Shown: positions 24,328 through 32,347 of the stretch, piece after piece
Position numbering within the stretch: the first letter of the stretch is position 1
Layout: each line of letters starts with the position of its first letter
DNA from: ZC4RG19 sp017577565
Lineage (GTDB): Bacteria > Actinomycetota > Acidimicrobiia > Acidimicrobiales > VFJN01
DNA length: 64,000 nucleotides
Direction of reading: 5' to 3'
Assembly (NCBI GenBank): GCA_047459075.1
Contig: VSCH01000001.1
Span: 118,542 to 182,541 of the forward strand
Made by a program: the position numbers and the translations under genes
The notes under the pieces: model-generated
Databases searched by the model: none
Told to the model about the DNA's origin: nothing
The model's input: the letters and a program-made list of their open reading frames with translations, nothing else

Positions 24328-25869
24328 GTGGCGGCCGTGGCGACGCACGCCGACTGGGTGCGCCGCGCCGGTGAGCTGGTGCCCGAGGGCCGGGCGTTCG
24401 TCGACGGCGCGTTCGTCGCCGCCGCCGGGGGCGCCACGTTCCCGTCGGTGAGCCCGCGGGACGGCCGGGTGCTGGCCGAGGTGGCGGCCTGCACCGCCGC
24501 CGACGTCGACCGGGCGGTGGCCGCCGCCCGGGCCGCCTTCGAGGACGGCCGCTGGCGCCGCCGCCCGCCGGCCGAGCGCAAGGCGGTGATGCTGCGGTGG
24601 GCCGAGCTGCTGCGCGCCCGTGCCGACGAGCTGGCGCTCCTCGAGTCGCTGGAGGTCGGCAAGCCGATCACCGACGCCGTCACCGTCGACGTCGCCGGGG
24701 CCGCCGGCTGCGTCCAGTGGTACGGCGAGGCCATCGACAAGCTCTACGGCGAGGTCGGGCCGGTGCGGGAGGGCGCGCTGGCGGTCGTGACCCGCGAGCC
24801 GCTCGGGGTGGTCGGGGCGATCGTGCCCTGGAACTACCCGCTGATCATCGCCGCCTGGAAGGTCGCCCCGGCGATCGCCACCGGCAACTCGGTCGTGCTC
24901 AAGCCGGCCGAGCAGTCGTCGCTGTCCGCGCTGCTGCTCGCCCGGACGGCGGTGGAGGCGGGGCTGCCGCCCGGCGTGCTCAACGTGGTGCCGGGGCTGG
25001 GGCCGGTGGCGGGCGAGGCCCTGGCCCGGCACCCCGGCGTCGACGCGCTGGCCTTCACCGGCTCGGGGGAGACCGGCGCGCACCTGCTGTCGTGCTCGGC
25101 GGCGAGCAACGCCAAGCCGGTGGAGCTCGAGCTGGGCGGCAAGAGCGCCCACGTCGTGCTGGCCGACTGCCCCGACCTCGACGCGGCCGCCGAGGCCGTG
25201 GCCTGGGGGATCTTCTACAACGCCGGGCAGACCTGCAACGCCGGCAGCCGGCTGGTCGTCGAGCGCCCGATCGCCGCCGAGCTGGTCGAGCGGGTGGTGG
25301 CGATCGCCCGGGGGATCGTCCCCGGCGACCCGCTCGACCCGGCCACCCGCCTCGGCGCGCTGGTGTCGGCCGAGCACCTCGCGACCGTCGACGGCTGGGT
25401 CCGCCGGGCCGAGTCCGACGGGGCCGTGGTCGCCTGCGGCGGCGCGCCCGTCGAGGTCGTCCCCGGCGGCGCCTACTACCCGCCGACCGTGCTGACCGGG
25501 GTCACCAACGACCAGCCGGTGGCCCGGCACGAGGTGTTCGGGCCGGTGCTGGCGGTCATCGAGGCCGACGACCCGGCCCACGCCCTGGCCATCGCCAACG
25601 ACTCGCCCTACGGGCTCGCCGGCGCGGTGTGGACCGCCGACCTGGCGACCGCGCACTGGATGGCCCGGGAGCTGCGGGTGGGCACCGTGTGGGTGAACAC
25701 CTTCGACGCCACCGACGTCAGCCTGCCCTTCGGCGGGTTCGGGGCCTCGGGGCACGGTCGCGACAAGTCGCTGCACGCCCTCCACGCCTGCACCCGCCCG
25801 AAGACGACGTGGATCGAGCACGGCCGGCCGGCGGTCGCCGCGGCCGGCGACCCGGGGAGGACGCCGTGA
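24328..25869 (+). CDS. Aldehyde dehydrogenase (betaine-/aminoaldehyde-type)
   Basis: The 513-residue enzyme has VPWNYPLIIAAWKVAPAIA, KPAEQSSLSA, FTGSGETGAHLL, the glutamate motif ELELGGKS and the catalytic Cys303 (GQTCNAGS). It ends with LPFGGFGASGHGRDKSLHAL. The overall pattern resembles PuuC/BetB-like dehydrogenases acting on amino- or betaine-aldehydes. GTG at 24328 lies 8 nt after GCGAGGAG, whereas a second in-frame GTG at 24337 is less well placed. It overlaps the next gene by 4 nt. Confidence 0.9.
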   Translation: MAAVATHADWVRRAGELVPEGRAFVDGAFVAAAGGATFPSVSPRDGRVLAEVAACTAADVDRAVAAARAAFEDGRWRRRPPAERKAVMLRWAELLRARADELALLESLEVGKPITDAVTVDVAGAAGCVQWYGEAIDKLYGEVGPVREGALAVVTREPLGVVGAIVPWNYPLIIAAWKVAPAIATGNSVVLKPAEQSSLSALLLARTAVEAGLPPGVLNVVPGLGPVAGEALARHPGVDALAFTGSGETGAHLLSCSAASNAKPVELELGGKSAHVVLADCPDLDAAAEAVAWGIFYNAGQTCNAGSRLVVERPIAAELVERVVAIARGIVPGDPLDPATRLGALVSAEHLATVDGWVRRAESDGAVVACGGAPVEVVPGGAYYPPTVLTGVTNDQPVARHEVFGPVLAVIEADDPAHALAIANDSPYGLAGAVWTADLATAHWMARELRVGTVWVNTFDATDVSLPFGGFGASGHGRDKSLHALHACTRPKTTWIEHGRPAVAAAGDPGRTP

Positions 25870-26786
25870 GCGCCGGGCCCGTCGTCGGCTTCGTCGGCCT
25901 GGGCCGGATGGGGGCGCCGATGGCCGCCAACGTCGCCCGGGCCGGGTTCCCGCTCGTCGTCCACGACCGGCGCCCGGAGGCGGCCGAGCCGCTGGTCGCC
26001 GCCGGGGCCCGCTGGGCCGCCGACGCGGCCGGGTGCGCGGCGGCCGCCGACGTGCTCGTCACGATGCTGCCCACGCCCGCCGACGTCCGGGAGGTCCTGC
26101 TCGGGACCGCGGGCGCGGGCGGCGCAGCCGGCGCGCTGCGCCCGGGGTCGACGTGGATCGACATGAGCACCTCGACCCCCGAGGTCGCCGCCGAGGTCCG
26201 CCGGGTCGTCGAGCCGCGGGGCGTGGCCGTGCTCGACGCGCCGGTGGCGGGCATGGTCGCCGGCGCCCGGGCGGGGACGCTCGGCATCTACGTCGGCGGC
26301 GACGCCGAGACCCTCGCCGCCTGCCGGCCGGTGCTCGAGGCCATGGGCGACCCCGAGCGCATCCTCCACATCGGCCCCCACGGCACCGGCTACGTGGCCA
26401 AGCTGTGCATCAACCTGCTCTGGTTCATGCACGAGGTGGCCGCCGCCGAGGTCCTGTCGATCGGGGTGCGGGCCGGCGCCCGCCTGGAGGCGCTGCAGCG
26501 GGCCATCGTCGCCAGCCCGGCCACCTCGCAGGTGGTGGCGCAGGACCTCGACCGCGTGTGGCGCGACGGCGACTACGACCAGAGCTTCCCGCTGGCCCTC
26601 GTGTGCAAGGACCTCGGGCTCGCCACCGACCTGGCGCGCGCGGTGGGCGTCCCCGCCGAGATGACCGCGCTGACCGAGCAGGTGTTCCGGCGGGCGATGG
26701 CCACCTACGGTGGCGACGCGGGCGAGATGTCCGCGGTCCGCCTCTACGAGGACCTCACCCGGACCCCCCTCCGGTACTCGGCATGA
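25866..26786 (+). CDS. NAD-dependent beta-hydroxyacid dehydrogenase (3-hydroxyisobutyrate dehydrogenase family)
   Basis: The 306-residue protein has the N-terminal Rossmann motif GFVGLGRMGAPMAANVARAG, the substrate motif DAPVAGMVAGARAGTL and the catalytic Lys179 with Asn183 (GYVAKLCINLL). Family members oxidise 3-hydroxyisobutyrate, tartronate semialdehyde or related beta-hydroxyacids. The substrate motif has Ala-Gly-Met where the usual form is Ser-Gly-Gly, so a non-standard substrate is possible. It overlaps both neighbours by 4 nt. Confidence 0.9.
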   Translation: MSAGPVVGFVGLGRMGAPMAANVARAGFPLVVHDRRPEAAEPLVAAGARWAADAAGCAAAADVLVTMLPTPADVREVLLGTAGAGGAAGALRPGSTWIDMSTSTPEVAAEVRRVVEPRGVAVLDAPVAGMVAGARAGTLGIYVGGDAETLAACRPVLEAMGDPERILHIGPHGTGYVAKLCINLLWFMHEVAAAEVLSIGVRAGARLEALQRAIVASPATSQVVAQDLDRVWRDGDYDQSFPLALVCKDLGLATDLARAVGVPAEMTALTEQVFRRAMATYGGDAGEMSAVRLYEDLTRTPLRYSA

Positions 26787-27994
26787 CCGCGATCCCCACC
26801 CCCTCGTACGTCACCGTCGACCCCGCACCCCGGCTGGTGTTCGGCCCGGGCGCCGTGGCCGAGGTCGGCCCGATCGTGCGCGACCTCGGTGTCCGCCGGG
26901 CGCTGCTGGTCACCGATCCGGGCGTCGCCGCCGCCGGCGTCGCGGCCCGGGTCGAGGCCGCCTGCGCCGCGGCCGGCGTGGCGGTGACCGTGTTCGACCG
27001 GGTGGCGCCGAGCCCGACGCTGGCCGACGTCGAGGCCGGCGTGGCCGCGGCCCGCCGAGCCCTCGACGGCGGCGAGCTCGCCGTCGTCGCCGTGGGCGGC
27101 GGCTCGCCGATGGACGCCGCCAAGGCGATCGCGCTCGGCGCGGTGAACCCGGTGCCGGTCCGCCGGCTCGACGACCCGGCGGCGGTCGAGCGGCCCGGTC
27201 TGCCGGTCGTGGCGGTGCCGACGACCGCCGGCACCGGGGCGGAGACGAACGGCTTCGGCGTGGTCACCGACACCGAGGCGGTGCGCAAGGTCTACCTGGG
27301 CGACGAGTCGACCGTGCCGGTGGCGGCCGTGCTCGACCCGGAGCTGACCCTCGGCGTCCCGCCACCGGTCACCGCCGCCACCGGGATGGACGCGCTCACC
27401 CACGCCCTGGAGTCGCTGGCGTCGCGCCGGGCCAACGACGTCGCCGCCGGTGACGCCCTGCGGGCCGTCGAGCTGGTCTCGGCCCACCTGGCCACCGCCG
27501 TCGCCGACGGCCGCGACCTCGCCGCCCGGTCCCAGCTGCTGCTGGCCGCCCACCTCGCGGGCCGGGCCATGCGCTCGACCGGCCTCGGCCTGGCCCACGC
27601 CATCGGCCACGCGCTGACCAACCGGGCCGGCATCCCCCACGGCGCGGCGCTGGCGATGGTCCTGCCCGCGGTCCTGCGCTTCAACCTGCCGGTCCGGGCC
27701 GAGGCGTTCGGGGCGGCCGCCGGTGCGTTCCGGTTCCGGTCGGCGGGACCGACCGCGCCGGGGGACCGCACGGGTGGCCCGGCGTCGGCCGAGGCCGCGG
27801 CCCACCGGCTGGTCGACGAGGTGGCGGCCCTGTCGGCCGCGGTCGGCACCGACAGGCCGCTGCGGGCCGCCGGCGTGGGGCCCGGGCTGGTGCCCGTGCT
27901 GGCGGCCGACGCCGTCGCCGACGTGGTGATCGCCAACAACCCCCGCCCGGCCACCGAGGACGAGGTGGCCGCCGTCGTCACCGCCGCCCTCTGA
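26783..27994 (+). CDS. Iron-containing alcohol dehydrogenase family protein
   Basis: The 403-residue enzyme has the NAD-binding motif AVGGGSPMDAAKA, the TTAGTGAETNGFGVV signature and metal-ligand region with ATGMDALTHALES and GLGLAHAIGHAL (the histidines expected for Fe2+). Family members reduce or oxidise alcohols, including short aldehydes and maleylacetate. Here it could oxidise an alcohol intermediate or use formaldehyde/aldehyde products. There is an unusual insert of about 30 low-complexity residues near 315-345 (FRFRSAGPTAPGDRTGGPAS). ATG overlaps the previous stop. Confidence 0.9.
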   Translation: MTAIPTPSYVTVDPAPRLVFGPGAVAEVGPIVRDLGVRRALLVTDPGVAAAGVAARVEAACAAAGVAVTVFDRVAPSPTLADVEAGVAAARRALDGGELAVVAVGGGSPMDAAKAIALGAVNPVPVRRLDDPAAVERPGLPVVAVPTTAGTGAETNGFGVVTDTEAVRKVYLGDESTVPVAAVLDPELTLGVPPPVTAATGMDALTHALESLASRRANDVAAGDALRAVELVSAHLATAVADGRDLAARSQLLLAAHLAGRAMRSTGLGLAHAIGHALTNRAGIPHGAALAMVLPAVLRFNLPVRAEAFGAAAGAFRFRSAGPTAPGDRTGGPASAEAAAHRLVDEVAALSAAVGTDRPLRAAGVGPGLVPVLAADAVADVVIANNPRPATEDEVAAVVTAAL

Positions 27995-28023
27995 GCGGCG
28001 CCGTCCCCACCGGAGCACGACCG

Positions 28024-29220
28024 ATGCCCGTCCCCTACGACCAGCTCGACCTCCCCGAGGTCGACCCCTACGCACCCCCGACCGAGATCGTCGAGCGGGC
28101 CGGCGGCTCGTGGCTCGCCCGCTCCCGGCGCACCCCGGTGGTGGTGGGCCACGAGGCGGCCCGCGACCTGCTGAAGGACCGCAGGCTCCACCACCTGCTG
28201 CGCCACATGGCCGACGTGCGGGGCTCGGACGACCCGGCGCTCGAGCGGCGCCCCGGGTCGATCCTCTCCGCCGAGGGCGAGGAGCACCTGCGGTTGCGCC
28301 GGCTGTGCCTCCCGGCCTTCAAGCAGCGCTCGGTGGACGAGCTCCGCCCCTACATGGCCGGGCTGGTGCGTCAGCACGTGGCCTCGTTCGCCGCGGACGG
28401 CGAGGTCGAGCTGGTCGGCCGGCTCTGCGAGCCCTACCCGGTGCAGGTCATCGCCCACGTCCTGGGCGCGCCGGAGGACGACTGGCCGCTGTTCGCCCGG
28501 TGGGCGACCGACCTGCTGATGATCTTCTCGACCGACCTCGAGCGCGACCTGCCGGTGGTCAAGGCGTCCCAGGCGGAGATGACGGCCTACGTCGAGGAGC
28601 TGATCGAGCGCCGGCGGCGGGAACCCGGCGACGACCTGCTGACCAAGCTGATCGAGGCCGAGGAGGACGGCGACCGCCTCAGCACCGAGGAGCTGGTCAC
28701 GCTGGTCGAGGCCATCCTGACCGGCGGCTCGGACACGACGCGCAACCAGCTCGGGGCGACCGTGTACCTGCTGCTGCGCCACGGCCGCTGGGGCGAGGTC
28801 GTCGACGACCCGGGCCTGGTGCCGATGGCCGTCGAGGAGGCCCTGCGGCTGTCGGGCACGATCCGCCAGACCGCCCGGGTGGCGACCGAGGACGTCGAGT
28901 ACCGCGACGTGCTGTTCCCCGCCGGCACGGTCCTGCTGGTGAGCTTCGCGGCCACGAACCTCGACCCCAGCCGCTACCCCTGGGGCGACGAGGTGCGGTT
29001 CGAGCCCGAGGCCGTGCCCCACCTGTCGTTCGGCGCCGGCGTCCACCACTGCCTGGGGGCGTGGCTGGCCCGGGCGGAGCTGCAGGAGGCGCTGCGGGTG
29101 CTGACCCGGGAGCTGCCCGACCTGCGCCTGGCCGGGGAGGTCGAGTGGCGCCCGAGCCGGTCGTCGTTCGTCGGGCCGACCGTGCTGCCGCTGGCCTTCA
29201 CGCCCCGCTCCGCCGGCTGA
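28024..29220 (+). CDS. Cytochrome P450 monooxygenase
   Basis: The 398-residue soluble bacterial P450 has the I-helix oxygen-activation motif GGSDTT, the ExxR motif (EEALR) and the haem loop FGAGVHHCLG with the thiolate ligand Cys343. It is the last gene of the operon, 29 nt after the alcohol dehydrogenase, with no ferredoxin or reductase gene beside it. In this setting it could O- or N-demethylate the imported compound, which would explain the Fae homologue, but that is inference. P450s often hydroxylate unactivated carbons instead. Confidence 0.93.
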   Translation: MPVPYDQLDLPEVDPYAPPTEIVERAGGSWLARSRRTPVVVGHEAARDLLKDRRLHHLLRHMADVRGSDDPALERRPGSILSAEGEEHLRLRRLCLPAFKQRSVDELRPYMAGLVRQHVASFAADGEVELVGRLCEPYPVQVIAHVLGAPEDDWPLFARWATDLLMIFSTDLERDLPVVKASQAEMTAYVEELIERRRREPGDDLLTKLIEAEEDGDRLSTEELVTLVEAILTGGSDTTRNQLGATVYLLLRHGRWGEVVDDPGLVPMAVEEALRLSGTIRQTARVATEDVEYRDVLFPAGTVLLVSFAATNLDPSRYPWGDEVRFEPEAVPHLSFGAGVHHCLGAWLARAELQEALRVLTRELPDLRLAGEVEWRPSRSSFVGPTVLPLAFTPRSAG

Positions 29221-29239
29221 GGCGGGGCGCCGGCCGGCG

Positions 29240-29269
29240 TTCGAAGCACGCCGCACGGTCGGCTAGCCT
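29240..29269 (+). promoter_or_regulatory. Putative tRNA-Gly promoter
   Basis: TTCGAA (29240-29245) and TAGCCT (29264-29269) are separated by 18 nt and lie 14 nt before the mature tRNA 5' end, the spacing expected for a stable-RNA promoter. Confidence 0.5.
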
Positions 29270-29283
29270 CATACCTCCGCCAC

Positions 29284-29357
29284 GCGGGTGTAGTTCAATG
29301 GCAGAACGTCAGCTTCCCAAGCTGATGATGCGGGTTCGATTCCCGTCACCCGCTCCA
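29284..29357 (+). tRNA. tRNA-Gly(CCC)
   Basis: Acceptor arms GCGGGTG and CACCCGC pair perfectly, followed by the discriminator T and an encoded CCA (29355-29357). The anticodon stem CAGCT/AGCTG encloses the loop TTCCCAA with anticodon CCC. The T-arm contains GGTTCGATTCC. It decodes GGG. Confidence 0.97.
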
Positions 29358-29372
29358 CGGTGAGTCCAGCGC

Positions 29373-29399
29373 AGCCCGAACCCCGACCGGGTTCGGGCT
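29373..29399 (+). terminator. Hairpin terminator after tRNA-Gly
   Basis: An 11-bp perfect stem (AGCCCGAACCC with GGGTTCGGGCT) and 5-nt loop begins 16 nt after the tRNA and is followed by a short T-rich stretch. The rest of 29400-29561 holds no gene I can support. Confidence 0.8.
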
Positions 29400-29561
29400 G
29401 TTCTCGTCCTCGGGCTCACGGCGACGCTGGACGACGTCGTCGCCGACCTGCGCACCTGAGGGCGGCGCGCGGCGGTGGCCGCCACGGCTCGGGTGCCGCG
29501 GTGGCCACCGGGGGCGGGCGACGGGCGGGGCCGCACGGCACCGCCGGGCGTCCCGGCCCGC

Positions 29562-30047
29562 TCAGAGCGCCTTGACCACCTCGACGAGCTGGTCGAGGCA
29601 GGTGCCCCAGCCCTCGACGAAGCCCATCTCGGCGTGCTTGCGGTTGTCCTCCTCGCTCTGGTGGACCGCGATGGCCCGGTAGCGGGTGCCGCCCGACGGC
29701 GTGGGCTCCAGCTCGATGATCCCGGTGAAGGGCATCTCGGCCGGCTGGGGCCGGAAGCCGGGGCCCAGGGCGCCGGTCCAGACGAAGCGCTCGTCCGGCA
29801 CGACCTCGAGGACGCAGCCCGTGCCGTCGAACTCCTGGCCGTCGGGCGACCGCATGACGGTGCGGAAGATGCCGCCGGGCCGCAGGTCGACCTCCGCCTC
29901 GGGGGTCTCGAACGGCTTGGGGGCGAACCACCTCTTCAGCAGCTCGGGGGTGGTCCACGCCCTGAACACGAGCGACGGGGGCACGTCCACCTCGCGCACC
30001 AGCTCGAGGTCGCGGGTCGGATCCAGGGTGTAGGGGGTGAAGCTCAC
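29562..30047 (-). CDS. SRPBCC/AHSA1 (START-like) domain protein
   Basis: The 161-residue protein has the N-terminal EVDVPPSLVFRAWTTPELLKRWF motif and a central DLRPGGIFRTVM strand of the AHSA1 family, then GTGCVLEVVPDERFVWT. These helix-grip folds bind hydrophobic ligands and are very often encoded directly after an ArsR regulator, as here. The GTG start overlaps the ArsR stop by 4 nt, making a two-gene operon. The exact ligand is unknown. Confidence 0.9.
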   Translation of the reverse strand: MSFTPYTLDPTRDLELVREVDVPPSLVFRAWTTPELLKRWFAPKPFETPEAEVDLRPGGIFRTVMRSPDGQEFDGTGCVLEVVPDERFVWTGALGPGFRPQPAEMPFTGIIELEPTPSGGTRYRAIAVHQSEEDNRKHAEMGFVEGWGTCLDQLVEVVKAL

Positions 30048-30382
30048 CGGTCGTCCTCCTTGAGGGTCGTGAGGAGCTCGTCGAGTTGGTCGAGCCGCCG
30101 CTCCCACAGGCGGCGCTTGTCGGCCAGCCAGCCGTCGGCGACGGCGAGGCCGGCGGGGTCGAGCTGGTAGATGCGGACGCGGCCCTGCTTGGACGACGTC
30201 ACCAGCCCGGCACGCTCCAGGACACCCAGGTGCTGGGTGAACGAGGGGAGCGTCATGTCGAACGGCTCGGCCAGCTCCGACGTGGTCGCCGGACCCGCCA
30301 CGAGCCGCTCGATGACCTTGCGCCGGGTCGGGTCGGCCAGGGCCTGGAAGACCTGATCGAGCGACGCCGAACGCTTAGGCAC
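30044..30382 (-). CDS. ArsR family transcriptional regulator
   Basis: The 112-residue winged-helix protein contains FQALADPTRRKVIERL, a recognition segment PSFTQHLGVLERAGLV, and a helical C terminus. No metal-binding cysteines are present, so it belongs to the non-metal ArsR group paired with SRPBCC proteins. The start is GTG at 30382, lying inside an 18-bp palindrome and 7 nt after a CATACT -10 element. The message is therefore leaderless, and the repressor would block both transcription and the start codon region. Confidence 0.93.
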   Translation of the reverse strand: MPKRSASLDQVFQALADPTRRKVIERLVAGPATTSELAEPFDMTLPSFTQHLGVLERAGLVTSSKQGRVRIYQLDPAGLAVADGWLADKRRLWERRLDQLDELLTTLKEDDR

Positions 30383-30426
30383 GTGCCTAAGTATGGGGGA
30401 GGACGACGCTTAGGTCAAGACCTAAG
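30374..30426 (-). promoter_or_regulatory. ArsR/SRPBCC promoter with two palindromic operators
   Basis: Reverse-strand promoter: TTGACC (30413-30418), 17-nt spacer, CATACT (30390-30395), then the GTG at 30382. Two 18-bp inverted repeats with the same CTTAGG...CCTAAG arms cover it: CTTAGGCACGTGCCTAAG (30374-30391, perfect) and CTTAGGTCAAGACCTAAG (30409-30426). They are 35 bp apart, overlapping the -35 and the -10/start regions, which fits autorepression. Confidence 0.85.
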
Positions 30427-30471
30427 TGTCGTGACCGGTGACGGGCGGGGCGCCTGCGACCGCGGCCGGCG

Positions 30472-31245
30472 TCAGTCGGCGGCGTCGAGGTGGTGGCGGA
30501 ACGCCGCCCGCCAGACCGCGTCGTAGTGGTCGTAGTCGGCCCGCAGGGCCTCGCCGGGCCAGTCCGGGGGCAGCAGCTCGGACGGCAGCAGGGGGTCGTG
30601 CTGCAGCAGGCGGAGCACGGCCGCCGAGGCCTCGAAGCCGGCCCGCAGCGCCTGCGTGTCACCCGCCTCGATGCCGGGCAGCAGCTCGGCCAGCTCGGCC
30701 CGGAGCTCCTCGGCGTCCGCCGCCCACCCGGCCAGGTCCCACAGCGCCGCCGGGTCCGGCGCCGGTTCGAGCACGGCGCCGCGCCCCCACAGGCACTGCT
30801 CGGCCGCCACCCGGCGGGCCTCGGGCGAGCGGTCGGCGGGCAGGTTGTCGGGGCGCAGCCAGACGCCCTCCCGCAGCTCGGCCAGCCGCAGGTCGGCGAG
30901 GGCCGACCGCAGCGCCGCCCGGTCGGCCGCCCGGCGGGGGTCGCCCGAGCGCACCATGGCCAGCTCCCAGGTCCCGTCCCACGGCCGGGTGGCGGCCCGG
31001 CGGCTCGCCGCCTGGCGGGCCTGGCGGTCGAGCAGGCGCCCGACCAGCCGGTAGCCGTCGCCGGAGGGCTCGAGCTCGCCGGCGCTCGTCATGCGCGACA
31101 GGGCGACCCGCACGGTCCCCTCGGCGATGCCGAACAGCGCCCCGGCCCGCACCAGCGTCCGGGTCGGCAGCCACGGCGGCTCGGTGCCGAGCAGCGTCGA
31201 CGCCAGGACCGAGCGGGCGGTGAGGGGCTTACGTTCTATCGACAT
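30472..31245 (-). CDS. PaaX family transcriptional regulator
   Basis: The 257-residue protein has the PaaX N-terminal winged helix (TARSVLASTLLG...LVRAGALFGIAEGTVRVALSRM) and the following middle and C-terminal domains with WDGTWELAMV. PaaX regulates phenylacetate catabolism in E. coli. Actinobacterial relatives have varied roles, and no paa gene is present here. The gene is divergent from a fatty-acid desaturase gene with only 27 bp between their start codons, so control of lipid desaturation is the natural guess. Confidence 0.87.
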   Translation of the reverse strand: MSIERKPLTARSVLASTLLGTEPPWLPTRTLVRAGALFGIAEGTVRVALSRMTSAGELEPSGDGYRLVGRLLDRQARQAASRRAATRPWDGTWELAMVRSGDPRRAADRAALRSALADLRLAELREGVWLRPDNLPADRSPEARRVAAEQCLWGRGAVLEPAPDPAALWDLAGWAADAEELRAELAELLPGIEAGDTQALRAGFEASAAVLRLLQHDPLLPSELLPPDWPGEALRADYDHYDAVWRAAFRHHLDAAD

Positions 31246-31266
31246 GTGTCGTCCAGTGTGTAATAT
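31239..31266 (+). promoter_or_regulatory. Desaturase promoter inside a 27-bp divergent intergenic region
   Basis: TCGACA (31239-31244, five of six matches to TTGACA), 16-nt spacer, TAATAT (31261-31266), then 6 nt to the desaturase ATG at 31273. The -35 overlaps the PaaX start codon, and CGACA-TG-TGTCG (31240-31251) is an inverted repeat suited to a repressor. The TAATAT box read backwards is also the only good -10 candidate for paaX. Confidence 0.75.
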
Positions 31267-31272
31267 GGCGGC

Positions 31273-32271
31273 ATGGTCGCCACCGAGCGTCCCCGCACGA
31301 CGATGCTCCCGCCGCCGGAGCTGCTGCCGGACGTGCTCCCCACCGACCGCCTGACGGCCTCGGGCAAGCCGGTGCCGGAGCTGCGGGCCCAGCTCCGCCG
31401 GATCGACGACCTGCGCAACGTCGGCAGCGTGCTGCTGACCTGGGGCCAGGCGGCGCTCACCATCGGCGCGGCCATCTGGATCGACCACCCGCTCGCCTGG
31501 GTCGCTGCCTTCCTGCTGATGGGGCCGGCGCACGCACGGTTCGCCATCATCTCCCACGAGGCGGCCCACAAGCTGCTCTTCACCAACAAGCGGTGGAACG
31601 ACCTCGTGGGGCGCTGGCTGCTGTCCTACCCGGCCTTCATCCCCTTCGAGGCCTACCGCCGCAGCCACTTCGCCCACCACCGCGAGGAGTTCGGGCCCGA
31701 CGAGCCCGACCTCAACCTCTACGTCGGCTACCCGATCACCCGGGCGTCCTTCTTCCGCAAGCTGCGGCGCGACGCCATCGGCATCAGCGGCTGGAAGAAC
31801 TTCCGGGGCCTCCTGCTGGCCCTCCGGTCCCGCACGGCCCGGCCGGTCGCGCTGCGCATCCTCGCCGCCCAGCTGCTGATCCTCGTCCCCCTCACGCTCA
31901 TCGGGCGGCCCGAGCTCTACCTGTTCCTGTGGTTCGGCCCCTGGATGACCGTCTGGCGGGTGCTCAACCGCCTGCGGGCCATCGCCGAGCACGGCGGCAT
32001 GACCGCCTCGCCGGACCGGCGCCTGACCACCCACGTCGTGCGCCAGAGCCTGCTCGCCCGGTTCGTGCTCGTGCCCTTCAACACCGGCTGGCACCTGGCC
32101 CACCACGTCGACATGGGGATCCCGTGGCGCCGGCTGCCCGACCTGCACGCCGAGCTGGTCCGGGCCGGCTGGGTCACCGAGGGGCTCGAGTACCCGAGCT
32201 ACCGGGCGCTGTGGCGGGCGCTGTCGTCCCGCCCGGAGCCCGCGCCCGCCACGGCCGGCGCCGCCGCCTGA
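31273..32271 (+). CDS. Membrane fatty acid desaturase family protein
   Basis: The 332-residue protein has the three di-iron histidine boxes HEAAH, HFAHH and HLAHHVD (the last preceded by a separate EHGGM segment) between hydrophobic segments, typical of acyl-lipid desaturases and related hydroxylases. It would insert a double bond (or hydroxyl) into membrane acyl chains using electrons from a ferredoxin or similar. The leaderless ATG is set by the TAATAT box 6 nt upstream. Likely regulated by the adjoining PaaX-type protein. Confidence 0.88.
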   Translation: MVATERPRTTMLPPPELLPDVLPTDRLTASGKPVPELRAQLRRIDDLRNVGSVLLTWGQAALTIGAAIWIDHPLAWVAAFLLMGPAHARFAIISHEAAHKLLFTNKRWNDLVGRWLLSYPAFIPFEAYRRSHFAHHREEFGPDEPDLNLYVGYPITRASFFRKLRRDAIGISGWKNFRGLLLALRSRTARPVALRILAAQLLILVPLTLIGRPELYLFLWFGPWMTVWRVLNRLRAIAEHGGMTASPDRRLTTHVVRQSLLARFVLVPFNTGWHLAHHVDMGIPWRRLPDLHAELVRAGWVTEGLEYPSYRALWRALSSRPEPAPATAGAAA

Positions 32272-32347
32272 GGCCGGCGGGCGCCCCGGCGCCGGGGCAC
32301 GGCACCCCACGCCCGGTGACCAGGACAACCACTAGGGTCGTCGGCCG

